Assembly: GCF_000422505.1 (NCBI RefSeq)
Contig: NZ_KE383864.1
Span: 1,017,523-1,081,522, forward strand
Direction: 5' to 3'
Source: Paenibacillus pinihumi DSM 23905 = JCM 16419
GTDB lineage: Bacteria > Bacillota > Bacilli > Paenibacillales > Paenibacillaceae
Length of the DNA: 64,000 nucleotides
Numbering within the stretch: position 1 is the first letter of the stretch; the number at the start of each line of letters is the position of its first letter. Below the pieces are notes generated by a model that was not told the DNA's origin, did not search any database, and saw only the letters and a program-made list of their open reading frames with translations. Of the stretch, positions 10,998 through 19,368 are shown one piece after another. The position numbers and the translations under genes were made by a program.

Positions 10998-11109
10998 TCG
11001 GCATTAACCTCCTATCACGTTCTAGGCTTTGCAGGACATGAATCGACACCTGCTGACCATTAATCATTACATCCTATGCAGCAAGTAGGCCAATGTCCAC
11101 TAAACAGCG

Positions 11110-11140
11110 AAAAAAAATCCCGCAGACTTGGTCTGCGGGA
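11110..11140 (-). terminator. Intrinsic terminator after ilvE
   Basis: The stem TCCCGCAGAC/GTCTGCGGGA is followed by eight T on the minus strand, 18 bases beyond the ilvE stop. It ends the pheB-hom-thrB-pheA-ilvE transcript. Confidence 0.93.
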
Positions 11141-11158
11141 CTGGACAAATGTCCTGGT

Positions 11159-12037
11159 TTAGTCGATTTTTACACCGTCTACTTCTACAATTTTACGAAA
11201 TTCCGACAACAGATGCGTCGTAACCGGCCCTGCCTTTCCTGCTCCGATCGTACGCCCGTCCACCTCTCGTACAGCAATAACCTCTGCTGCTGTCCCTGTG
11301 AAGAATACCTCGTCCGCAATGTAAACATCATGCAGTGTGAACGGTTCCTCCTTGAGCGTATAGCCCAGTTGGGCACACAGCTCAATAATGGCTCCGCGGG
11401 TAATGCCCTCCAGCGCGCCTACATAGCAAGGCGGCGTGTAAACAACACCCTTTTTGATAATAAATATATTGTCGCTTGAACCTTCCGCCACATAGCCCTG
11501 GGCATTCAGCATGATTGCCTCGCCGACTCCAGCCAGATTCGCCTGAATTTTCACCAGGATATTGTTCAAATAATTAAGCGATTTAATCTTCGGATTAAGC
11601 GCGTCAGGGATATTTCGGCGCTGGGATACCGATACCGATACGAGCCCTTCCCGGTAAGCTTCTTCCGAATAGATCGCTAATTGCTCTACAATAATGATTA
11701 CCCATGCTCTTGGACAACGCTTTGGATCGAGTCCGAGATTACCCGGCCCTCTGGATACGATCAGCCTTATGTACCCGTCACGCAGCCCGTTTTTACGAAT
11801 GGTTTCGACCAGCGCCGCTTCCATCTCGCTCTGGGCTAGCGGAATGTCCAGCATAATGGATTTCGCTGAATCATACAGCCTGTCCAAATGCTCCTTGCAT
11901 TTAAATATGTTCCCGTTATAAATGCGAATGCCCTCAAAAATGCCGTCACCGTACAAAAAACCATGATCATAGACTGAAATTGTTGCCTTCTCCTTGGTAA
12001 CAAATTCTCCATTCAGGTAAATATACTGTTCAGCCAT
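11159..12037 (-). CDS. ilvE: Branched-chain amino acid aminotransferase
   Basis: A 292-residue fold-type IV PLP enzyme of the short IlvE class. It interconverts Leu, Ile and Val with their 2-oxo acids using glutamate. The PLP lysine is in KSLNYLNNIL (about residue 157), with the YGDGIFEGIR and GYVAEGSSDNIF motifs of the class. D-amino-acid transaminase and ADC lyase are related, but the overall pattern fits IlvE. It is the last gene of an operon with hom, thrB and pheA, 18 bases after pheA, which fits amino acid synthesis. Confidence 0.9.
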   Translation of the reverse strand: MAEQYIYLNGEFVTKEKATISVYDHGFLYGDGIFEGIRIYNGNIFKCKEHLDRLYDSAKSIMLDIPLAQSEMEAALVETIRKNGLRDGYIRLIVSRGPGNLGLDPKRCPRAWVIIIVEQLAIYSEEAYREGLVSVSVSQRRNIPDALNPKIKSLNYLNNILVKIQANLAGVGEAIMLNAQGYVAEGSSDNIFIIKKGVVYTPPCYVGALEGITRGAIIELCAQLGYTLKEEPFTLHDVYIADEVFFTGTAAEVIAVREVDGRTIGAGKAGPVTTHLLSEFRKIVEVDGVKID

Positions 12038-12055
12038 TTTCTCCTTGCACCTCCG

Positions 12056-12919
12056 TTATTTATAGGAAAAGCTGGGATAAGAGCCAAGCACGCGGATTTG
12101 ACAACCAATTGCTTCAATTTCGCTAATAGCGGACTGCAGAAGCACGGATTCAATCGGCATTTCAATATCAATTGTAAAATAGTAATTGCCAAGCCGCTTC
12201 TTCGTTGGTCTGGACTCAATTTTGGACAGGTTAATACGGCGCCAGGCAAAGGCTGACAGCACTTGGTGCAGCGCACCCGGATAATCCTCCGGCAAATGAA
12301 TGACAACGCTTGTCTTTCTGACGTCAGAGGTGCGAGCCTCAAAAGGCTTGCTTCCTACAAGCAAAAATCTTGTGTAGTTATTGCTGTGGTCCGTTACGCC
12401 CTGACACAGCACATCAAGCCCATGCACTCTGGCTCCTGACTGGGTGCCAATAGCTGCCCAGCCTGCGTCCGGATTCTCCTTGACAAGCCGGACAGCCTCA
12501 ACTGTGCTGCTGATCTGCTCAAGCTCGGCATGAGGCAGATGATTGCGCAGGTACTGTGTGCACTGGGCTAAAGCTACCGGATGGCTGAGAACCTTTACGA
12601 TCCGTTCACTGGCTAGCGTGCCGTCCGGATTCACCAGCTCATTGCGGTGGCCAATCAGATTTTGAATGGACGGGTATACCCACTCCGCCTGGATCGGCAG
12701 ATCAACCTCATTCACAAGCCAATCCAGATGAAGGCTTACCGAACCTTCTATCGTATTCTCAATCGGGATTATACTATAATCGGTTTTCTCTCCGGCAGTG
12801 GACAAAAATACGTCCGCAATCGGCTTGTAATGATTCCACTTCACCTCAGAGTCCCCAAACAAATAGTGTGCCGCTTCGTCCGAGACGCTGCCTTCCGGTA
12901 ATAAAGCTACGCTTATCAT
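12056..12919 (-). CDS. pheA: Prephenate dehydratase
   Basis: A 287-residue protein converting prephenate to phenylpyruvate in phenylalanine synthesis. The dehydratase domain (about 1-185) has the catalytic TRF motif in YTRFLLVG. A C-terminal ACT domain (about 200-285, ESRPTKKRLGNYYF) is the phenylalanine allosteric site. There is no fused chorismate mutase. The ATG at 12919, behind AGGAG, overlaps the thrB stop as ATGA; the longer upstream frame runs inside thrB and is not needed. Confidence 0.95.
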   Translation of the reverse strand: MISVALLPEGSVSDEAAHYLFGDSEVKWNHYKPIADVFLSTAGEKTDYSIIPIENTIEGSVSLHLDWLVNEVDLPIQAEWVYPSIQNLIGHRNELVNPDGTLASERIVKVLSHPVALAQCTQYLRNHLPHAELEQISSTVEAVRLVKENPDAGWAAIGTQSGARVHGLDVLCQGVTDHSNNYTRFLLVGSKPFEARTSDVRKTSVVIHLPEDYPGALHQVLSAFAWRRINLSKIESRPTKKRLGNYYFTIDIEMPIESVLLQSAISEIEAIGCQIRVLGSYPSFSYK

Positions 12920-13893
12920 GCTCTTACTTCTCCTTTTATTAACTCCATGAGGGAAATCTCTCCGGCCGGGCTGTCCAGCCATTGCAATTCAGGTCCGGAC
13001 AGGCACGGTTTCAGCCAGATTGTATTGGCCTTAACACCCTCCTTGTCCATCGTGTCCAATAGAAAGCGTTCCAATTCATCCTTGCGCGAGCTGTCCGCCT
13101 CAATCAGCGCCAGCAACGTCGGTCCTGCTCCACTCAGTGCAGTCGAAACTGCCCCGTGATTTACGGCATCACGCAGAATTTCCGCCATGCCCGGAATAAG
13201 CGCTGCCCGGTATGGCTCATGAATCCGATCTTTCATCGCATAACGGATCAAGTCAATTCTGCCGGAAGCCAGTGCAGCCACGAGCAGGGAGCTGTGGCTT
13301 ATATTATAGACCGCATCCTGCTTGCTGTACTGCTGCGGCAGCGCATGGCGCGCCTTCTCGGTCGCCAAATGAAACTCCGGGATTGCAACGAGCATATCAA
13401 GTCCAGCAGGTGGCTCCAGACGGATATGATCGACCCGTTCCCCATCCCAAGCAGCTACGATAATGCCTCCAAACAGTGAGGCGCCCACATTATCCGGATG
13501 GCCCTCCAAACGGGTTGCAATCGTGAACAGCTGCTGTTCAGTTAGCGGTGAGCCGGCCAGCGCATTTGCGGCGACCAAAGCACCTACAATTGCCGATGCG
13601 CTGCTGCCAAGGCCGCGGGTCAGCGGAATATCGCTGTACATGGCAATGCAAAGCTCCTGTTCCGGCAGCCCGGCCTCCTTGAATACAAGCTGTGCCACTT
13701 TATAAAGCAAATTCGATTTGTCGCGCGGGATGCTCTCCATCCCGCTTCCAAACAATTCAATTTGTGTTTTGTCCTGGGCGATGGACATATCAATCCATGC
13801 ATACAGAGAGAGTGCCATTCCCAGCGTATCAAAGCCTGGGCCCAAATTCGCCGTGCTGGCCGGAATTTTAACGATGATCCGACGGTTATCCAT
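12916..13893 (-). CDS. thrB: Homoserine kinase
   Basis: A GHMP-family kinase of about 325 residues that phosphorylates L-homoserine with ATP on the threonine branch. It shows the N-terminal PASTANLGPGFDTLG, the phosphate loop PLTRGLGSSASAIVGAL (about residue 85), and the C-terminal LSGAGPTLLAL. The ATG at 13893 has GGAAGGAG at good distance; the upstream in-frame start is poorly supported. It lies below hom, the preceding step, and overlaps pheA by four bases. Confidence 0.96.
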   Translation of the reverse strand: MDNRRIIVKIPASTANLGPGFDTLGMALSLYAWIDMSIAQDKTQIELFGSGMESIPRDKSNLLYKVAQLVFKEAGLPEQELCIAMYSDIPLTRGLGSSASAIVGALVAANALAGSPLTEQQLFTIATRLEGHPDNVGASLFGGIIVAAWDGERVDHIRLEPPAGLDMLVAIPEFHLATEKARHALPQQYSKQDAVYNISHSSLLVAALASGRIDLIRYAMKDRIHEPYRAALIPGMAEILRDAVNHGAVSTALSGAGPTLLALIEADSSRKDELERFLLDTMDKEGVKANTIWLKPCLSGPELQWLDSPAGEISLMELIKGEVRA

Positions 13894-13941
13894 ATGTCGT
13901 GCTCCTTCCACAGACTTCATCCATGCCAAGCGCTGCCCGGC

Positions 13942-15228
13942 TTATCCTTCTACGCGGTATACGCTTTTCACTTTGCGAATGACATCAAGGGATTCAAATG
14001 CTTTGAGCACCTTATTCATCGCTGCTTTATTCGCGTCATGAGTAATCACAATAATTTCTGCTTCCGGATTGTTAGGGTTCGGCTGTTGGAGAACAGACTC
14101 CAGACTAACGTCGAATTCAGCGAACACTTGTGTAATGCGTGCGAGTACACCTGCGCGGTCATCAACATGAAGCAGCAGAAAATATTTGCTCGAAATTTGT
14201 GCGTCGGTCTTCAGCTTCTTCTCCTTATACGCTGCAACCGCACGTTGGCCGTTAATACCCAGACGAAGGTTTTTCACTACAGCGACAAGATCCGCTACAA
14301 TAGAAGTGGCTGTTGGCAGTTCGCCCGCTCCCGGACCATAGAACATTGTTTCTCCGACGGCTTCGCCATATACATACACCGCATTAAATACGCCGTTGAC
14401 GGATGCAATTGGATGGGTATTTTTCACCATTGTCGGCTCTACAGTTACACTAATATAATCATCCTGGCTGTCGGCTATGCCGAGCAGCTTCAGCTCATAG
14501 CCCAGGCGCTTCGCATATGCGATATCCTCGCTGCTGACCGCAGATATGCCTCTTGTGCTGACATCTTGCAGCGCGACATCCGTACGAAAACCAAGTGTGG
14601 CAAGAATCGTCATCTTGCGTGCAGCATCCAGACCTTCTACATCAGAAGTCGGATCAGCCTCTGCATAGCCGAGCTGCTGTGCTTCTTTTAGCACATCGCT
14701 GTAAGAAGCGCCCTCTTGGCTCATTTTCGTCAAAATATAGTTGGTTGTGCCGTTCACAATTCCCATTATTTTCGTAATTCGGTCGGAAGAGAAGCCTTCA
14801 ATTAAAGTCCGAATGATTGGAATACCGCCTGCTACGCTCGCCTCATACATGACGTCACAGCGGTTCTCTTCCGCCTTGGCGAGAAGTTCCGGACCGTGCA
14901 GTGCCATCAGGTCCTTATTGGCCGTTACAACATGCTTGCCGCGGGACAAGGCTTCCAGAATATACTCCTTTGTATTCCCGATGCCGCCCATAACCTCAAC
15001 GACAACATCAATTTCAGGATTGGACACGATATCGTAAGGATCTTCCGTCAGCTTGGACGCGTCGATTTGGATCGAACGAGCCTTGCTCTTGTTCTGCACC
15101 AGAATCTTCTCAATGACAATCGGGGAGCCTGTCTGGCTTTTCAGATCGTCCTGATGCCCTTCCACAATACGCACCACGCCTGTTCCTACTGTTCCAAGTC
15201 CCAACAGACCTACTTTTACCGGTTTCAT
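13942..15228 (-). CDS. hom: Homoserine dehydrogenase
   Basis: A 428-residue protein reducing aspartate semialdehyde to homoserine with NAD(P)H. The N-terminal Rossmann motif is GLLGLGTVGTGV. The catalytic domain carries the family segments NGTTNYILTKM and EADPTSDVEGLDAARK, and a C-terminal ACT domain (about 345-425) provides threonine feedback. A gap of about 48 bases separates it from thrB, and 24 bases from pheB. Confidence 0.97.
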   Translation of the reverse strand: MKPVKVGLLGLGTVGTGVVRIVEGHQDDLKSQTGSPIVIEKILVQNKSKARSIQIDASKLTEDPYDIVSNPEIDVVVEVMGGIGNTKEYILEALSRGKHVVTANKDLMALHGPELLAKAEENRCDVMYEASVAGGIPIIRTLIEGFSSDRITKIMGIVNGTTNYILTKMSQEGASYSDVLKEAQQLGYAEADPTSDVEGLDAARKMTILATLGFRTDVALQDVSTRGISAVSSEDIAYAKRLGYELKLLGIADSQDDYISVTVEPTMVKNTHPIASVNGVFNAVYVYGEAVGETMFYGPGAGELPTATSIVADLVAVVKNLRLGINGQRAVAAYKEKKLKTDAQISSKYFLLLHVDDRAGVLARITQVFAEFDVSLESVLQQPNPNNPEAEIIVITHDANKAAMNKVLKAFESLDVIRKVKSVYRVEG

Positions 15229-15252
15229 TAACTCTCCTCCAACCTACTTAAT

Positions 15253-15693
15253 CTATCCTTGCCCGACTACTGACGCCCGGCTCACGCCATCCTGTGCGCG
15301 AATCGATTGCAGCAGTTCGGTAAGTGATGTATTCATTAATGCCGTATCCACAGAAATAACAACATTCGCAAGCCCTTGCAGCGGAATGCTCTGATGGATG
15401 GTTAGCACATTCCCCTCAAAACCTGCTACAAGACCAAGCACTTTGGACAATACACCAGACCTGTGCTGCAAATCCATGGAAATCGTGACGATTCTCTCTC
15501 TGTCCAGTTGATCAAAGGTTGAAATGGCATCCTTGTATTTGTAGAAGGCACTTCGGCTAAGGCCAACACGCTCCACAGCCTCATTCACTGTCGCCGCTTC
15601 CCCCCGGCGCAGCATCTCCTTCACTTGTATCGTTTTGACAATGCCCTCGGGTAAAATATCCTCACGAACGACATAATAACGGTCCGTCATCAA
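15253..15693 (-). CDS. pheB: ACT-domain protein PheB
   Basis: A 146-residue protein with an N-terminal helix-turn-helix-like part (VNEAVERVGLSRSAFYKYKD, about 35-55) and a C-terminal ACT domain (about 70-140). It matches the conserved Firmicute PheB family, next to pheA in Bacillus and of unsettled biochemical role. The layout suggests a small amino-acid-sensing regulator. It is the first gene of the operon, behind AGGAGG and a near-consensus promoter; either of two adjacent ATGs may be used. Confidence 0.9.
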   Translation of the reverse strand: MMTDRYYVVREDILPEGIVKTIQVKEMLRRGEAATVNEAVERVGLSRSAFYKYKDAISTFDQLDRERIVTISMDLQHRSGVLSKVLGLVAGFEGNVLTIHQSIPLQGLANVVISVDTALMNTSLTELLQSIRAQDGVSRASVVGQG

Positions 15694-15734
15694 ATCGTCC
15701 TCCTGTAAAAGACAAATGTATAACTATAGTGGAC

Positions 15735-15763
15735 ATTATATCGCAAACCGACAAACCCTGCAA
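15735..15763 (-). promoter_or_regulatory. Sigma-A promoter of the pheB-hom-thrB-pheA-ilvE operon
   Basis: On the minus strand TTGCAG, 17 bases, TATAAT, placed 42 bases before the pheB start codons. No leader-type attenuator is visible in the short 5' untranslated region. Confidence 0.8.
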
Positions 15764-15856
15764 TAGGCTGTTTGGCATTCCGGCTCTGTGTCGGCATTGT
15801 CCCCGGCATGCGGGCGCATCACTTATCTCTAGAGCCGCAAACTGCTGCAACAGCGA

Positions 15857-15893
15857 CAAAAAGGCACCCTCCGGTAATGTTCCGGGCGGATGC
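15857..15893 (-). terminator. Intrinsic terminator after obg
   Basis: A GC-rich hairpin with GGCAYCC...CCGG paired to CCGG...GGRTGCC is followed by five T on the minus strand, about 57 bases beyond the obg stop. Confidence 0.75.
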
Positions 15894-15949
15894 CTTCGCT
15901 GCTTCATCGTGGTTGAAGCCTCATATTATAAAACGGTCAGATGCCAGCC

Positions 15950-17275
15950 TTATTCAAAAATGTAGTCGCTGCCTTCAAAGAACTCAAACGCAAAGTCGCC
16001 GATCCGCACCAAGTCGCCATCCTTCGCACCAGCCTTGCGCAGTTCATTATCGACACCCATCTTCCGCATAATGCGTGCGAAGCGCATAACTTCATCATAG
16101 GAATTCAGGTTGTGACGCTGCATGAACTTCTCAATATTCTCGCTCTCAACGACGTATACGCCTTCTTCAACACGGATGGTAAAGTCGTTCTCTTCCTTCT
16201 TCTTGTTATATTTGAATACTTTCCGTTCTTCCGTCTCCTTCACTTCCTCGACGAGCAGCGTCTCCGGAATAGCATCAAGCATATCTGCCGCCTTGTACAG
16301 CAGTTCCTGAATGCCTTGCTTAGTCAAAGACGAAATGGGCACAATTTCATATTCCTTATCCCCGTGATGCTCTTTAAGCTGCTGCTTGAACATTTCCAGG
16401 AATTCTTCCGCATCCGGCATGTCCATTTTGTTGGCGGCAATGATTTGCGGCCGCTCTGCAAGCTTCTCATTGTATTGCACCAGCTCTTCATTAATCTTGA
16501 CCCAGTCTTCATAAGGGTCCCTGCCCTCAGAAGCTGCCATATCGACGACATGGATAATGACACGTGTCCGCTCTACATGCCGCAAGAATTCATGTCCAAG
16601 GCCAACGCCTTCATGCGCCCCTTCGATAAGTCCAGGCAAATCAGCCATGACAAAGCTGCGCATATCTCCAACATCTACCACCCCAAGGTTCGGGGTCAGC
16701 GTCGTAAAATGGTAAGCTCCGATTTTTGGCCGTGCAGCCGAAACGACAGACAGCAGGGTCGATTTTCCAACACTCGGGAAGCCAACCAGACCAACGTCCG
16801 CCATTACTTTCAGCTCCAGCGTAATCCAGCGTTCTTCGCCCCCTTCCCCGTTTTCCGAGATGTAAGGCGCCGGATTGCTCGGCGTTGCAAAACGCATATT
16901 GCCGCGTCCGCCGCGTCCGCCCTTAGCGACCACTACTTCCTGTCCCTGGCGCGTCAAATCCGCGATGATTTCCTTGGTATCGTCATCCACGACAATGGTA
17001 CCTGGAGGAATCCGGACAATCATATCGTCCGCTCCCGCACCATGCATCCCTTTTACCTTGCCCTTTTCCCCGCGAGGGGCTTTAAAATGCTTCTGATAAC
17101 GAAAATCCATCAGTGTGCGAAGTCCCTCATCCACCCGGAATATGACATTGCCCCCGCGGCCTCCATCACCGCCGGCCGGCCCGCCTTCCGGAACATATAG
17201 CTCTCTGCGGAAGGAGATGAGTCCATCTCCTCCGTCTCCGCCCTTTACGAAAATCTTGGCTTTATCTACAAACAT
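15950..17275 (-). CDS. obg: Obg family GTPase (CgtA)
   Basis: A 441-residue GTPase involved in 50S subunit assembly, the stringent response and, in B. subtilis, sporulation onset. The glycine-rich Obg fold spans about 1-158 ([16 protein letters not shown]). The G domain follows with G1 [12 protein letters not shown]3 DLPGLIEGA and G4 ANKMD, then a C-terminal OCT domain (about 360-430). The likely start is the ATG at 17275 ([10 protein letters not shown]); the longer frame runs towards spo0B without support. spo0B lies 29 bases upstream, an arrangement conserved in Bacillus. Confidence 0.96.
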   Translation of the reverse strand: MFVDKAKIFVKGGDGGDGLISFRRELYVPEGGPAGGDGGRGGNVIFRVDEGLRTLMDFRYQKHFKAPRGEKGKVKGMHGAGADDMIVRIPPGTIVVDDDTKEIIADLTRQGQEVVVAKGGRGGRGNMRFATPSNPAPYISENGEGGEERWITLELKVMADVGLVGFPSVGKSTLLSVVSAARPKIGAYHFTTLTPNLGVVDVGDMRSFVMADLPGLIEGAHEGVGLGHEFLRHVERTRVIIHVVDMAASEGRDPYEDWVKINEELVQYNEKLAERPQIIAANKMDMPDAEEFLEMFKQQLKEHHGDKEYEIVPISSLTKQGIQELLYKAADMLDAIPETLLVEEVKETEERKVFKYNKKKEENDFTIRVEEGVYVVESENIEKFMQRHNLNSYDEVMRFARIMRKMGVDNELRKAGAKDGDLVRIGDFAFEFFEGSDYIFE

Positions 17276-17304
17276 GTTGTTCCTCCATTCGAGTCCAAAA
17301 AAGC

Positions 17305-17853
17305 TTATCCCTTCGAAAATTCTATCATGCATTTCACATTCTTCATAGTCATGTCGTTATCTGTACGCCGTAGAGCACTATCCGCGATCAGCTTATTGAT
17401 CTGCTCCGCCGTATCCGGAGACATTACGGCCTCTCCGTCAAAGGTGAAATCGACTTCCAATGCCTGAACATCTTTTCTTATCGTCACATGCAAATCCGCT
17501 ATATCGGTCTTAGCCGTCTCTGCTGCTTGACGGTACAACTCAATGATTCCAATCAGCACCCGGGATAACTGCTTCCTGTCTACAGGAAGCTGAGCAAGAT
17601 TTACATCACCTTCCACACTCACCTGGGCATGAAATGCAGAGGTAATCGTACGGAGAGACTGAATATAAAATACAAGCGACGGCTCACCCAGCTTGGAGTT
17701 GGCGCTCTCCATCCCCATCCGGTCCCTGATCTTCTCGACGAAATGCGTTACCTTTTCAGGCTTATTCATCCGTATGTAACCGTATAAGACCTGTAGATCA
17801 TTCATCCAGTCATGACGGTGGTGATTTAAGATTTGGATGGATGCCTCCTGCAA
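17305..17853 (-). CDS. spo0B: Spo0B phosphotransferase domain (3' part of a frameshifted spo0B)
   Basis: A 182-residue frame holding the whole Spo0B phosphotransferase domain. The motif [12 protein letters not shown] matches the site where Spo0B carries phosphate; the His of RHDW (residue 14) corresponds to B. subtilis His30. A degenerate GHKL-like C-terminal domain follows. Spo0B passes phosphate from Spo0F to Spo0A. The only start in frame is a TTG at 17853 without a good ribosome site. Just upstream, a 20-bp tandem duplication breaks the frame from a membrane segment at 17871-18041. A soluble product might still be made by reinitiation 17 bases after the upstream stop. Its place between rpmA and obg supports the identity. 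Confidence 0.88.
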   Translation of the reverse strand: MQEASIQILNHHRHDWMNDLQVLYGYIRMNKPEKVTHFVEKIRDRMGMESANSKLGEPSLVFYIQSLRTITSAFHAQVSVEGDVNLAQLPVDRKQLSRVLIGIIELYRQAAETAKTDIADLHVTIRKDVQALEVDFTFDGEAVMSPDTAEQINKLIADSALRRTDNDMTMKNVKCMIEFSKG

Positions 17854-17864
17854 TTGGCGGGTGA

Positions 17865-17912
17865 TGCTCTCTAATTGATTCGCTTGCTCTCTAATTGATT
17901 CGCTTGCTCTCT
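17865..17912 (-). repeat. 20-bp tandem duplication breaking spo0B
   Basis: Two exact 20-bp copies (17893-17912 and 17873-17892) are followed by the first 8 bases of a third (17865-17872). The unit starts AGAGAGCA, so before duplication the locus would have had an 8-bp direct repeat 20 bp apart, a classic slippage substrate. Twenty is not a multiple of three, so gain or loss of a copy toggles the reading frame. Confidence 0.97.
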
Positions 17913-18041
17913 TCTGTCCAGCTTAATGATCCAACAAGCTGCAGCGGCGACCCAGGCGACAAATACCAGCAGCGTCCAAAAACGTCCCCCCCATACCCAT
18001 ATCGTAACCGCAGGAATGATGACTGATACTGCGGCTGTCAT
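17871..18041 (-). pseudogene. spo0B: N-terminal membrane segment of spo0B, cut off by frameshift
   Basis: This frame encodes about 56 residues from the ATG at 18041; a further ATG at 18065 has a ribosome site too close to use well. It has two hydrophobic stretches (AAVSVIIPAVTIWVWGG and TLLVFVAWVAAAACWII), then a charged helix ending QANQLESKRIN and a TAG. If one 20-bp copy is removed, the frame continues [18 protein letters not shown] into the Spo0B catalytic helix. The ancestral gene therefore encoded a membrane-anchored Spo0B of about 240 residues. My recollection that Paenibacillus Spo0B proteins often carry such an N-terminal anchor agrees, but needs a database check. Confidence 0.82.
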
Positions 18042-18101
18042 TTTCAACGGTTGTATGCAAATCATCTCCCTTCTGAATGTTGTCTGTTCCCAACCTTTTA
18101 C

Positions 18102-18107
18102 AGTATA
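18102..18107 (-). promoter_or_regulatory. Possible extended -10 element for spo0B-obg
   Basis: TGCTATACTG on the minus strand carries a TGN-extended -10 (TATACT), between the rpmA terminator and the spo0B membrane frame. No convincing -35 is present. Confidence 0.4.
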
Positions 18108-18167
18108 GCACGGCTTTAAGCAAAGTTCATCTGAAAGCTTGGTTCTTGTCTGCCATTAAAAGACGCC

Positions 18168-18201
18168 AAAAAAATAACCCCGGCCCTTGACAGGGCCGGG
18201 G
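18168..18201 (-). terminator. Intrinsic terminator after rpmA
   Basis: The perfect stem CCCCGGCCCT/AGGGCCGGGG is followed by TTATTTTTTT on the minus strand. It separates the rplU-prp-rpmA transcript from spo0B-obg. Confidence 0.95.
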
Positions 18202-18214
18202 GAAGTTTAAGCTA

Positions 18215-18526
18215 TTACACTTCAACAGCAGCGGCTACTGCTGCGGTTGGAACCGGATATACGCTCACTTTCTTGCGATCACGACCCCAACGCTCAAACT
18301 TGACTACGCCTTCGATTTTAGCATACAAAGTGTCATCTTTACCGATGCCTACATTGTTGCCTGGGTGAATCTTAGTACCGCGTTGACGGAAAAGAATGCT
18401 TCCTGCAGTTACAGTCTGACCGTCTGCACGTTTAGCTCCAAGACGCTTGGAATGGCTGTCGCGTCCGTTCTTTGTAGAACCTACCCCTTTTTTCGATGCG
18501 AAAAGTTGAAGATTAAGTTGCAACAT
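18215..18526 (-). CDS. rpmA: 50S ribosomal protein L27
   Basis: A 103-residue L27, recognised by [19 protein letters not shown] and [12 protein letters not shown]. It begins [16 protein letters not shown], the Firmicute form with an N-terminal extension. In Staphylococcus this extension is removed by the Prp protease to expose the tail that reaches the peptidyl transferase centre. The ATG at 18526 has AAGGAGG upstream. The prp gene is directly upstream, fitting that processing. Confidence 0.97.
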   Translation of the reverse strand: MLQLNLQLFASKKGVGSTKNGRDSHSKRLGAKRADGQTVTAGSILFRQRGTKIHPGNNVGIGKDDTLYAKIEGVVKFERWGRDRKKVSVYPVPTAAVAAAVEV

Positions 18527-18542
18527 GGGTATCCCTCCTTTT

Positions 18543-18878
18543 CTACAGTAGTTGTTCTCGGATGGCCACATAGCGGCCATAGGATTGCTGTATGCTGTCC
18601 AGCATAACGACCATCGATTCGAGCAAGAGCTGCACCTTGGCATCCTTGTCAGCGTCCGCTTCCTCAGGTACCTCAGAGCTCAGCCATCCGTTCTTCATGG
18701 AAGCCGGAAGCTGAACGCCTGTAAGCACTTCGACCGAGTTGACAGCTCCTACCGATACGGCGGATACACCAGCACATACAATGTCTTTGCCGCGGTCTGC
18801 AAATTTAGCATGTCCCTCAATGGAAAAACGCATAATTCGGCGGTCCGGGCTTCGTCTTACAATAAAAACCGATATCAT
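18543..18878 (-). CDS. prp: Ribosomal-processing cysteine protease Prp
   Basis: A 111-residue protein of the YsxB/Prp family, always found between rplU and rpmA in Firmicutes. The catalytic His is in [11 protein letters not shown] (residue 22) and the Cys in DIVCAGVSA (residue 34). It removes the N-terminal extension of L27, here the [13 protein letters not shown] peptide of the adjacent gene. Gaps are 11 bases from rplU and 16 from rpmA. Confidence 0.95.
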   Translation of the reverse strand: MISVFIVRRSPDRRIMRFSIEGHAKFADRGKDIVCAGVSAVSVGAVNSVEVLTGVQLPASMKNGWLSSEVPEEADADKDAKVQLLLESMVVMLDSIQQSYGRYVAIREQLL

Positions 18879-18889
18879 AAGAATACCTC

Positions 18890-19201
18890 TTAAGCTTGGA
18901 TCTTGCCAATCGTTACTTTAGTGTAAGGTTGACGATGACCTTGCTTGCGACGGTAGTTCTTTTTCGCTTTGTATTTGTAAACGATGATCTTTTGTCCTCT
19001 ACCGTGTTTTTCAATAGTAGCGGATACGCTCGCGCCAGCAACCACAGGCGTTCCAGTCACAAGACCTTCACCTTTGGATACTGCCAATACACGATCAAAC
19101 GTTACACTGTCGCCTTCGTTCAGTTCGAGTTTCTCGATGTAAAGAACATCGCCCTCTTGAACTTTGTACTGCTTGCCGCCAGTTTCAATAATTGCGTACA
19201 T
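18890..19201 (-). CDS. rplU: 50S ribosomal protein L21
   Basis: A 103-residue L21 starting [18 protein letters not shown] and ending with the basic [17 protein letters not shown] signature. It is the first gene of the rplU-prp-rpmA operon, behind GAGGAGG and a probable autoregulatory leader. Confidence 0.98.
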   Translation of the reverse strand: MYAIIETGGKQYKVQEGDVLYIEKLELNEGDSVTFDRVLAVSKGEGLVTGTPVVAGASVSATIEKHGRGQKIIVYKYKAKKNYRRKQGHRQPYTKVTIGKIQA

Positions 19202-19290
19202 AGTTGGTGCACCTCCTCATGTCCAAGACTCGCCTAATAACAGGTGGCCGCAGATTGCTCTGCCGCACTTCAACCTGATCGGAGCGGTTA
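19202..19290 (-). ncRNA. Probable L21 leader (ribosomal protein leader RNA)
   Basis: The minus-strand leader begins near GTGCTGTAACCGCT and shows paired segments (AAGTGCGGCAGAGC...GCGGCC, CACCTG...AGGAGGTG), ending at the rplU ribosome site. This resembles the Firmicute L21 leader by recollection. A covariance search was not possible here. Confidence 0.5.
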
Positions 19291-19368
19291 CAGCACATGT
19301 ATAGCTAAAAACACTAGACACATACCAGAAGATTTTATCACAGGAGCTTCTACTTTTCAAGTGCCCGG

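Noticed and set aside
13762..14691. 309-residue plus-strand open frame
   Set aside because: Crosses hom and thrB on the opposite strand; Cys/His/Arg-rich with no family signal.
15941..17200. 419-residue plus-strand open frame
   Set aside because: Antisense to obg; composition is His/Phe/Arg-rich as expected for a reversed coding strand.
17923..18123. 66-residue minus-strand frame over the spo0B upstream region
   Set aside because: It overlaps the membrane-segment frame in another phase and does not join Spo0B when the duplication is removed.
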